DNA from: Streptomyces purpureus
GTDB taxonomy: Bacteria > Actinomycetota > Actinomycetes > Streptomycetales > Streptomycetaceae
Reading direction: 5' to 3'
NCBI RefSeq assembly: GCF_014648195.1
Contig: NZ_BMQQ01000005.1
Coordinates: 184,012-248,011, forward strand
Length of the DNA: 64,000 nt
The notes beneath the pieces are model-generated. The model was not told the DNA's origin and did no database searches. It was given only the letters and a program-made list of their open reading frames with translations. Below are positions 58,158 through 64,000 of the stretch, one piece after another. Each line of letters starts with the position of its first letter. Positions within the stretch are counted from its first letter, which is position 1. The position numbers and the translations under genes are program-made.

Positions 58158-59318
58158 ATGACAGCCTGTGCCATCGAGGCCGCCGCGGAGGAAGACGGCA
58201 CGCTGCGGCCCACGGGGTTCACGATCACTGCGGACGGCGCGTACGCCGCGCGCCTGGCGGGGAACGGGGACGCCCTTTATCCGGAACGGTGGACGCTGGA
58301 CGGCCCGGAGCCGTACGCGGTCCCCCTGCCGCTCGGCCAGCCCGAGGAGCCCGACACGCGGGTGGTGCCGATGGCGGACGGGCGGGTGCTGATCGGACGC
58401 CGGGTGCAGGAGCGGTACACCTTCTCGCTGCTGTACCCGACGGGTCCCCGCACCGGCGAACTGCCGCTGGGCGCCGTCGAGTCGACGGGCCTGACCCTGC
58501 TGCCGCCGTCGCCGGACGGCACCTGCGCCTACGCCCTCGTGCCCGGCCCGGGCGCCACGGCGATCTGGCTCGTGGCGGGCGGCGCGTTCGGTCCTGAGCT
58601 GGTGGCCGAGGTGAAGGGTCGCTGCACGGGTGGGGTGTGGCTGGACCGTACGGGCCGGATGCTCGCCGTCGACCGGCGGCTGGACGACGGTCCGGTGAAG
58701 TCGGTCGCGGTCGACCTGGAGCGGGGCGGCGAGGTCACCGAGCTGCTCCAGATCACCGAGGAGAGCGACGACCGGCTGCTGCTCGCCGACCCGGACAGCG
58801 GGCTGCTGCTGATCCGCTCGGACGCCCCGTCGCCGGGTCACCACCGGCTGGGGTGGGGGGTGCTGGGCAGTTCGCGGCCGGTGCGTTTCCCGGAGTGCCT
58901 GCGGCTGCCGGACGCGGCGGTGACGCCGTTCGCGATCCAGCCGGGGCAGATGCTGATGCCGGAGAACTGCGCGGTGGCGCTGCGGATCGACGGGGCGGCG
59001 GGCAGCTGGGTGGGGCTGTGGCGCCCCTCGGCGCGCCGGCTCCACCAGGTCGCGGCGCCCGGCGGATGGCTCGCGGGGGCCGGTCTGTGGACCCGGTCCG
59101 GTGTCCTGCGCCTGCCGTACGTCACGGCGGCGGTGCGGTGCGGTCTGGCGCGCCTCGAAGCGCCGGTGGAGGCGCCGGTCGAGGCGGCACCGGCCGCGCC
59201 CGGCGCGGTGGCCACGCAGGGCGCGCAGGGCGTACAGGCGGCGGCGAAACCCGCCGTGTGCAGACCCGTGCCGTTGCAGCAGGCGCCGCTGAGCGGGCGG
59301 CGGAGTGCCGCTGGTTAG
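58158..59318 (+). CDS. Hypothetical protein, possibly beta-propeller-like
   Basis: Protein of 386 aa composed of repeated beta-rich segments (TADGAYAARLAGNGDALYPE, GRVLIGRRVQERYTFSLLYP, GRMLAVDRRLDDGPVKSVAV, SGLLLIRSDAPSPGHHRLGW), suggesting a propeller, with an Ala/Pro-rich C-terminal 60 residues. No signal peptide. ATG 58158 has GGAGGTG with 8-9 nt spacing; GTG 58119 is an in-frame alternative. Homologues seem common in Streptomyces, function unknown. Confidence 0.75.
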   Translation: MTACAIEAAAEEDGTLRPTGFTITADGAYAARLAGNGDALYPERWTLDGPEPYAVPLPLGQPEEPDTRVVPMADGRVLIGRRVQERYTFSLLYPTGPRTGELPLGAVESTGLTLLPPSPDGTCAYALVPGPGATAIWLVAGGAFGPELVAEVKGRCTGGVWLDRTGRMLAVDRRLDDGPVKSVAVDLERGGEVTELLQITEESDDRLLLADPDSGLLLIRSDAPSPGHHRLGWGVLGSSRPVRFPECLRLPDAAVTPFAIQPGQMLMPENCAVALRIDGAAGSWVGLWRPSARRLHQVAAPGGWLAGAGLWTRSGVLRLPYVTAAVRCGLARLEAPVEAPVEAAPAAPGAVATQGAQGVQAAAKPAVCRPVPLQQAPLSGRRSAAG

Positions 59319-59364
59319 ACTCACGGCTTTGCACAACAGCGATCACTACGGGGTGAGTTCCAGC

Positions 59365-59490
59365 ATGTCAGACGCCACCACCGACCAGACTCGACCGGTC
59401 GGCTCCGGCAAGCACCGCGGGGGAGCGTCGTCCCAGGACGACCAGTCGGCCCGCCCGCACGGCCGCCACCGCCGCGACGACGCGGAGTAG
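59365..59490 (+). CDS. Small hydrophilic protein (41 aa)
   Basis: Very short protein with SDATTDQTRPVGSGKHRGGA and a basic end (RPHGRHRRDDAE), likely disordered. Small proteins of this kind occur widely in Streptomyces. ATG 59365 or GTG 59353 could start it. The strong terminator 15 nt after the stop supports a real transcript. Confidence 0.55.
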   Translation: MSDATTDQTRPVGSGKHRGGASSQDDQSARPHGRHRRDDAE

Positions 59491-59504
59491 CAGCCGGGCG
59501 GAAA

Positions 59505-59531
59505 GCCCCACCCGCCGGGGGCGGGTGGGGC
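59505..59531 (+). terminator. Hairpin terminator
   Basis: Perfect 11-bp inverted repeat GCCCCACCCGC (59505-59515) and GCGGGTGGGGC (59521-59531), 5-nt loop, just downstream of the 41-aa gene. Confidence 0.75.
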
Positions 59532-59661
59532 GTGTGCCCACCGGGGACGGCCCGCGGGAAGCCCGCGGCCGCCGACGGCGCAGGCCGCGCGGGCAGGCTC
59601 GGCCGGAGGCCGCGCGCCGCTCGGGTCGGGAGCGGGGCCTCGATTGACGCGGGAACGACCG
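59532..59661. other. Intergenic sequence without a gene
   Basis: GC-rich spacer between the terminator and the tandem repeats; the open frames here are proline/arginine-rich shadows. Together with the repeats it makes a gap of about 350 bp without a gene. Confidence 0.5.
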
Positions 59662-59842
59662 AGAGCCGCCCATCGCGTGTCAGCCCCGCCGCCCGCGCAC
59701 ACGACCTAGAGCGCCCCTCCCATGTCGACCCCGCCGCCCGCGCTCACCACCGAGAGCGCCCCTCCCATGTCGACCCCGCCGCCCGCGCTCACCACTGAGA
59801 GCGCCCCTCGCGTGTCGACCCCGCCGCCCGCCCAAGGGCCCG
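59662..59842. repeat. 45-bp tandem repeat, about four copies
   Basis: Units begin at 59662 (diverged), 59708, 59753 and 59798, each starting AGAGC(G)CC and containing TGTCGACCCCGCCGCCCGC. The last is truncated. Copies 2 and 3 are nearly identical. The array ends just at the SDR stop codon region (59843). Confidence 0.85.
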
Positions 59843-60784
59843 TCACCCCTTCTTCAGACCCAGCACCTCCGTTGCCGCGAACGTCTCGTTCGCCGGGCGG
59901 GCGTCGTAGTACGGGGTCAGGACGCCGTCCAGTTCCTCGTACGTGAAAGCCTCCTTCGCCGTGTCGAACTTGGCCGCGACCCGGGGGCGCTCCACGATCG
60001 CCACCATCCCGCCGTGGACCACCAGCACCTGGCCGTTCACCTTCGCCGCCGCGGGCGAGACCAGATAGCCCACGAGCGGCGAGACGTGCTCGGGGGCCAG
60101 CGGGTCCAGTTCGCCCGAGGCGGGTTCGGCGAAGCCGGCGAAGACGTCCTCCGTCATCCTCGTACGGGCCCGGGGACAGATCGCGTTCGCCGTGACCCCG
60201 TACTTCGCCAGCGCCGCCGCCGTGGACGTCGTCAGGCCCACGATCCCGCCCTTGGCCGCCGCGTAGTTCGGCTGGCCCGCCGAGCCCGCGAGGAACGCCT
60301 CCGAGGAGGTGTTGACGATCCGCCCGTACACCGGCCCGCCCGCCGCCTTCGACCGCTCACGCCAGTGCACGGAGGCGTAATGCGTGGTGTTGAAGTGGCC
60401 CTTGAGGTGGACCCGGATCACCGAGTCCCACTCCTCCTCGCTCATCGAGAAGACCATCCGGTCGCGCAGGATCCCCGCGTTGTTGACCAGGATGTCGAGC
60501 TTTCCGTACGTGGTGACCGCCAGGTCCACCAGCGCGCGGGCGGCGTCCGGGTCGGAGACGTCGCCGACGTGCGCCACGGCCCGGCCGCCCGCCGCGACGA
60601 TCTCCGCCGCGACCTGCTCCGCGGGCCCGGCGGACACCTCGCCCGAGCCGTCCCGGCCGGGCCGTCCGTAGTCGTTGACGACGACGGCCGCGCCGAGCCG
60701 GGCCAGTTCCAGCGCCTCGGCGCGCCCGAGGCCGCGCCCGGCGCCCGTGACGATCGCGCTCAAGCCCTCAAGAGGCAGTGACAT
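59843..60784 (-). CDS. SDR family 3-hydroxyacyl-CoA dehydrogenase/oxidoreductase
   Basis: Protein of 313 aa: cofactor motif IVTGAGRGLGRAEALELARL, LDILVNNAGILRDRMVFSMS, and catalytic AGQPNYAAAKGGIVGLTTST (Tyr-x3-Lys) with the upstream Ser in IVNTSSEAFL. The long insertion after the first strand (VVNDYGRPGRDGSGEVSAGP) is typical of the HSD17B4/multifunctional-enzyme type-2 dehydrogenase, which oxidises 3-hydroxyacyl-CoA in beta-oxidation of steroids or branched acids. It is in an operon with ADH and MaoC genes. Confidence 0.88.
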   Translation of the reverse strand: MSLPLEGLSAIVTGAGRGLGRAEALELARLGAAVVVNDYGRPGRDGSGEVSAGPAEQVAAEIVAAGGRAVAHVGDVSDPDAARALVDLAVTTYGKLDILVNNAGILRDRMVFSMSEEEWDSVIRVHLKGHFNTTHYASVHWRERSKAAGGPVYGRIVNTSSEAFLAGSAGQPNYAAAKGGIVGLTTSTAAALAKYGVTANAICPRARTRMTEDVFAGFAEPASGELDPLAPEHVSPLVGYLVSPAAAKVNGQVLVVHGGMVAIVERPRVAAKFDTAKEAFTYEELDGVLTPYYDARPANETFAATEVLGLKKG

Positions 60785-60854
60785 CCGGCAGAGTCCTCTC
60801 AGTCCTGATGGGGGTCGGATCGCGGTACACGTACGGGTCGGATCGCGGTGCGGG

Positions 60855-61931
60855 TCAGATCTCGATGCACGTACGCAGCGCCGCACCCGTACGCATCTGG
60901 TCCAGCGCCTCGTTGATGCCGGCCAGCGGCACCCGGTGGGTGATCAGCGAGGCGAGGTCGATCCGGCCCGCCCGCCACAGCGCGATGGCCCGTTCGTAAC
61001 TGCGCTGCACGTCCCCGCCGCCGTACATCGACGGCAGGATCCGCTTCTCGTCGAAGAACAGCTCGAACATGTTGAGCTGGAGGAAGTCGTCGAGCGCGCC
61101 CGCTCCGACCACGCAGAGCGTGCCGCCGCGCCGGGTGGTCTCGTAGGCCGTGCGGGCCGTCGCCGATTTGCCGACGACCTCGAAGACGTAGTCGAAGCCC
61201 TCGCCGCCGGTGATCCGCTGCTTGGCGTCGGCGAGCGCGTCAGGGGCGACCGCCTCCGTCGCGCCGAACCGCAGCGCCGCCTCCCGCCGGGACTCGACCG
61301 GGTCGACGGCGACGATCTGCGCCGCGCCCTGGAGCCTGGCGCCCTGGACGGCGGAGATGCCGACGCCGCCGCAGCCGATGACGGCGACCGACGAACCGGC
61401 CTCCACCTTGGCGGTGTTGATGGCCGCGCCGAGTCCTGTGGTGACGCCGCAGCCGATGAGGGCGGCTATGTCGTAGGGCACGTCGTCCGGGATCGGTACG
61501 GCGCAGCCCGCGTCGACGACGACCTCCTCGGCGAACGTACCGGTGCCGGCGAAGCCGAAGACATCGCCGCCGGGGCGTTTGAAGTTGGGGACACCGGCGT
61601 TCATGAAGCCGGCCAGGCACAGCTGGCTCTGGCCGCGCTTGCAGGAGGGGCAGGTGCCGCAGGCGGGCAGCCAGCACAGCAGGACCCGGTCGCCCGGGCT
61701 CAGGCCGGTGACGCCGTCGCCGACGTCGATGATCTCGCCCGCGCCCTCGTGCCCGGGGACGAAGGGCGCGGGCTGGGGCAGCACCCCGCTCATCGCGGAG
61801 ATGTCGGAGTGGCACAGTCCGGTGGCCCGGACCCGGATTCTGACCTTGCCGGGGCCGAAGCCCACCGCCTCGATGTCGTCGAGGACCTCGAGTTTGTCCT
61901 GACCTGTCTCGTGCAGTACGGCTGCGCGCAT
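60855..61931 (-). CDS. Zinc-dependent alcohol dehydrogenase (MDR family)
   Basis: Protein of 358 aa with catalytic zinc motifs GLCHSD and VPGHEGAGEIIDVGDGVTGL, the structural zinc cluster CGTCPSCKRGQSQLC, the Rossmann motif SVAVIGCGGVGISAVQGARL and the C-terminal LASLITHRVPLAGINEALDQ. All metal ligands are intact. Similar enzymes act on aliphatic or steroid side-chain alcohols. It lies between the MaoC and SDR genes, on the same strand. Confidence 0.9.
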   Translation of the reverse strand: MRAAVLHETGQDKLEVLDDIEAVGFGPGKVRIRVRATGLCHSDISAMSGVLPQPAPFVPGHEGAGEIIDVGDGVTGLSPGDRVLLCWLPACGTCPSCKRGQSQLCLAGFMNAGVPNFKRPGGDVFGFAGTGTFAEEVVVDAGCAVPIPDDVPYDIAALIGCGVTTGLGAAINTAKVEAGSSVAVIGCGGVGISAVQGARLQGAAQIVAVDPVESRREAALRFGATEAVAPDALADAKQRITGGEGFDYVFEVVGKSATARTAYETTRRGGTLCVVGAGALDDFLQLNMFELFFDEKRILPSMYGGGDVQRSYERAIALWRAGRIDLASLITHRVPLAGINEALDQMRTGAALRTCIEI

Positions 61932-61968
61932 GGTGCGGCTCCAATCACGAATGGTCGACGATCATCAA

Positions 61969-62002
61969 AATGGCCGACGGTCACGAATGGCCGACGGTCA
62001 CG
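61969..62002. repeat. 17-bp tandem duplication at the MaoC stop codon
   Basis: AATGGCCGACGGTCACG occurs at 61969-61985 and again at 61986-62002; a diverged third copy precedes at about 61948. The second copy contains the stop codon of the MaoC gene. Confidence 0.8.
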
Positions 62003-62852
62003 CGTGGTCGACGACGGTGTCGGCGAGGACCGGCGCGTCGTCCCGTTCCACGGCCGTCACCGACACCTGGACGCGGCCCTCCCCGGTCCACATCCGGATC
62101 CGCAGGGTCTCGCCGGGGAAGACCACCCCGGCGAAGCGCGTGCTGTACGAGCGGACCCGGGTGACGTCCCCGTCGAGGAGGGTGTCGACGACCGCCTTGA
62201 GGGTCATGCCGTACGAGCACAGGCCGTGCAGGATGGGCCGCTCGAAGCCGGCGAGCTTGGCGAACTCGGGGTCGGCGTGGAGCGGGTTCCAGTCGCCGGA
62301 CAGCCGGTAGAGCAGCGCCTGCTCCTCGCGGATGGGGCGTTCGACGGTGCGGTCCGGGGCGCGGTCGGGGAGTTCGGTGCGCGACGAGGGCCCGCGGTCG
62401 CCGCCCCAGCCGCCTTCGCCGCGTACGAAGATCTGCGCGTCGCTCGTCCACAGCGGGCCGTCGGCGTCGGCGGCCTCCGCGCGCAGGACGAGGATCGCGG
62501 CCTTGCCCTTGTCGTAGACGGCGGCGACGCGCGAGGTGGTGGTGGCCCGGCCGGCGACCGGCAGGGGGCGGTGCACGGTGATGGTCTGGCCGCCGTGCAG
62601 GACGGCGGCCAGGTCGACGTCGATGCCGGGCGCCCCGAGTCCGCCGACGAAGCCCATGCCGGCGCCGGCGACGGTGGCGAAGCTGGGCAGGACGTGGAGC
62701 TTGGACTCCAGGGTGTAGCGCAGTTCGTCGGGGTCGGTGGCGGGGACACCCGCGCCGAGGCCGAGGTGGTAGAGCTGGACGTCCTTGTGGTCCCAGGTGA
62801 TCTCCGCGCTCCTGGGTTCGGCGGCGATCGCCTTCGCGGCATCGATGGGCAT
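61998..62852 (-). CDS. MaoC-family (R)-specific enoyl-CoA hydratase
   Basis: Protein of 284 aa with a double hotdog fold. The N-terminal half is the inactive hotdog (YHLGLGAGVPATDPDELRYT); the C-terminal half has the hydratase-2 signature YRLSGDWNPLHADPEFAKLA and ERPILHGLCSYGMTLKAVVD. It hydrates trans-2-enoyl-CoA to (R)-3-hydroxyacyl-CoA, which suits the downstream SDR enzyme. First gene of the KstR-box operon. ATG 62852. Confidence 0.9.
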   Translation of the reverse strand: MPIDAAKAIAAEPRSAEITWDHKDVQLYHLGLGAGVPATDPDELRYTLESKLHVLPSFATVAGAGMGFVGGLGAPGIDVDLAAVLHGGQTITVHRPLPVAGRATTTSRVAAVYDKGKAAILVLRAEAADADGPLWTSDAQIFVRGEGGWGGDRGPSSRTELPDRAPDRTVERPIREEQALLYRLSGDWNPLHADPEFAKLAGFERPILHGLCSYGMTLKAVVDTLLDGDVTRVRSYSTRFAGVVFPGETLRIRMWTGEGRVQVSVTAVERDDAPVLADTVVDHA

Positions 62853-62959
62853 GTGGCTGCTGCTCCTACGAGGGTCGAGGAGTGGAAGACCTCGGCGCGG
62901 CCGTCCGCACCGTCGGCCGCACCGAGGCCGTACGGGACCGGCCGCCCCCGCGTCCGTTC

Positions 62960-62973
62960 TAGAACGCGTTCTA
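62960..62973. promoter_or_regulatory. KstR-type operator
   Basis: TAGAACGCGTTCTA is a perfect palindrome matching the KstR consensus TnnAACnnGTTnnA. It lies 108 bp upstream of the MaoC gene. KstR is the TetR-family repressor of cholesterol catabolism in actinobacteria, relieved by steroid-CoA intermediates; the regulator gene is not in the window. Confidence 0.8.
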
Positions 62974-63140
62974 GGCCGGTTGGCCCCTATGTATAACGCA
63001 CCCCCCATCACTTGTGAAGGCTCCTGACGTGTCGTCAGATCGGGTCGGGTGGCACGCTCGGCGACCTTCCTCGCATGCCAGGTCGATTTCATGATCAACT
63101 GAGCGTTGCTCAAGGGGATCAGGGGATCATGGGGGGATTG
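62974..63140. other. Divergent promoter region between MaoC operon and kinase relic
   Basis: Contains an A/T-rich patch (ccctatgtataacgcacccc) that may be part of a promoter. With the region to the left it makes a 288-bp gene-free gap; no further gene seen. Confidence 0.4.
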
Positions 63141-63492
63141 ATGAGGGAAACGGCCTCGGTTTTCCAGCCGCTACGGGAGGACGATCCGCGCCTGGTGGGC
63201 GGCTACCGCCTCGCCGCCCGGCTCGGCGCGGGCGGTATGGGCCGGGTCTGTCTGTCGCACACGCCGGGCGGACGGCCGGTGGCGATCAAGGAACGCGACG
63301 TGCCGTACGGCCCTCGGCCGCGGCGCCGGCCAGACGGTTCCGCTGGCCCGGGCGTCGAAGGGCAGCGCCATCTGTGTCAAGCACCCTTCCGGGGACATCG
63401 CCCTGCTCGTGATCCAGGTCAAGTCGACGGCACTGCCGCACTTGGCGTTCATGGCCGGGGACATCAAGATCTGGCGGGCGGAGCAGGGCTGA
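63141..63492 (+). pseudogene. Serine/threonine protein kinase gene with internal deletion
   Basis: The start is a typical Streptomyces Ser/Thr kinase: LREDDPRLVGGYRLAARLGA, GGMGRVCLSHTPGGRPVAIK (glycine loop and catalytic Lys). The kinase domain stops after about 60 residues. A shift of frame near 63330 leads into QTVPLARASKGSAICVKHPS and VIQVKSTALPHLAFMAGDIK, ending at 63492, which looks like the extracellular C-terminal end of such a kinase. About 400 codons between are missing, so it is inactive. Confidence 0.75.
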
Positions 63493-63663
63493 TCGGCCAG
63501 GGCTACGAGCGGCGGGGCAGCAGATGCCGTCGACCCGGGCCGCACCCAAGATCACCCACATGGGTGGACCTGAACGGGTGCCGTGTCGGGGGGCCCGGCC
63601 TGGGCAGTGTTCAGCGGCGCGCGCCACGTCACCCGCTCGTTCGGTCATGAGAGGACCCCAAAG

Positions 63664-64000
63664 ATGACGACCACGACCTCCAGGGACACCCGGCTGGAGC
63701 GGCTCTTCGAGGCCACCGACGTGAACGCCGACGGCTATGTCGAGTGGGCCGACCACCAGTTGATCGTCGAGCGGATCCTGGACGCGTACAAGACGGAGCG
63801 GGACGGCCAGGAGGGCCAGGCGCTGAAGGCCGCGTACGCGATGGCCTGGCAGGAGGTGCGCCGCCACGCGGGCGGCAAGGAGCGCCTCAACAAGGCCGAG
63901 TACACGGCGGCGCTGCGCGCGACCGTGCTCGACACCAGCCGGTTCAATCTGGTCGAGGCCCTGCCGCACGCCGTCTTCGACATCATCGACACCGACGGCG
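63664..64000 (+). CDS. EF-hand calcium-binding protein, 3' end outside window
   Basis: Begins at ATG 63664 and is still open at the window edge (112 codons). The first EF-hand loop is DVNADGYVEWAD, with Ca-ligands at positions 1, 3, 5, 9 and 12; a second potential loop starts DTDG at the edge. Helical between. It resembles Streptomyces calmodulin-like EF-hand proteins (calcium sensors/buffers). It lies 171 bp after the kinase relic. Confidence 0.8.
   Translation, partial: MTTTTSRDTRLERLFEATDVNADGYVEWADHQLIVERILDAYKTERDGQEGQALKAAYAMAWQEVRRHAGGKERLNKAEYTAALRATVLDTSRFNLVEALPHAVFDIIDTDG

Noticed and set aside
59532..59946. Short forward frames encoding STPPPAL repeats
   Set aside because: Created by the 45-bp tandem repeat; no ribosome-binding site and no conserved features.
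60675..62996. 773-codon forward frame opposite the SDR/ADH/MaoC operon
   Set aside because: Gly/Arg/Val-rich antisense frame; all three reverse-strand enzymes have intact catalytic motifs.
1..64000. tRNA or rRNA genes
   Set aside because: I looked for tRNA-like anticodon and T-loop patterns in the gaps and saw none; not an exhaustive computational scan.

Overview
The window is high-GC actinobacterial DNA, almost certainly from a Streptomyces chromosome. The evidence is strong G/C bias at third codon positions, many ATGA/GTGA gene overlaps, GTG/TTG starts, and Streptomyces-type families (DUF317, DUF4913, MAB_1171c-type membrane protein, EACC1, bifunctional RNase H/acid phosphatase). All assignments were made by reading the sequence; no database search was possible.

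Layout. 1-5.3 kb: a forward operon of DUF4913, RelE-like and DUF317 genes, typical of Streptomyces integrative or plasmid-derived elements. 5.8-8.4 kb: a membrane protein, a TetR regulator and small hypotheticals. 8.5-11.9 kb: a mobilisation module (relaxase, MobC, candidate oriT with two perfect hairpins). 11.8-15.2 kb: a cassette of XRE-type regulator, amidohydrolase, MAB_1171c-type membrane protein and ImmA/IrrE-like metalloprotein. 15.8-18 kb: a PPOX flavoenzyme-like protein and a DUF89/ARMT1 protein. 18-20.7 kb: an ATP-binding protein, polymorphic toxin and putative immunity operon. 21-23.1 kb: a nucleotidyltransferase, a PPC-domain protein and an asparaginase. 23.2-33.9 kb: an XRE regulator divergent from a tightly overlapped ten-gene biosynthetic operon that looks like a peptide natural product (RiPP) cluster. 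It holds a dTMP-kinase-like protein, a PEP-mutase-like protein, a Nudix protein, a TylF-type methyltransferase, a 2-hydroxyacid dehydrogenase, a nucleotidyltransferase, a radical SAM/SPASM enzyme, an Fe(II)/2OG oxygenase, a 53-aa candidate precursor followed by an attenuator-like hairpin, and an HExxH putative peptide hydroxylase. 34-42.5 kb: accessory genes and relics, including a degraded IS630-type transposase.

From the RNase P RNA gene (about 42.7-43.1 kb, minus strand) onward the order looks like conserved chromosome: MerR regulator, RNB ribonuclease, YaaA, KDPG aldolase, an EACC1/caspase/nSTAND/WD40 conflict pair, a GNAT enzyme, RNase H/phosphatase, zinc-ribbon protein, Nif3-like protein, an iron-siderophore binding lipoprotein with an iron box, an SDR/ADH/MaoC operon behind a KstR-type operator, a truncated kinase pseudogene and an EF-hand gene running off the end.

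The most promising undescribed system is the 24.9-33.9 kb cluster. It combines PEP-mutase-like and hydroxyacid dehydrogenase chemistry with radical SAM, 2OG and HExxH peptide-tailoring enzymes and a small peptide gene. Second is a pair of tandem arrays (44.6 and 53.7 kb) sharing the motif GTGACATTGC.
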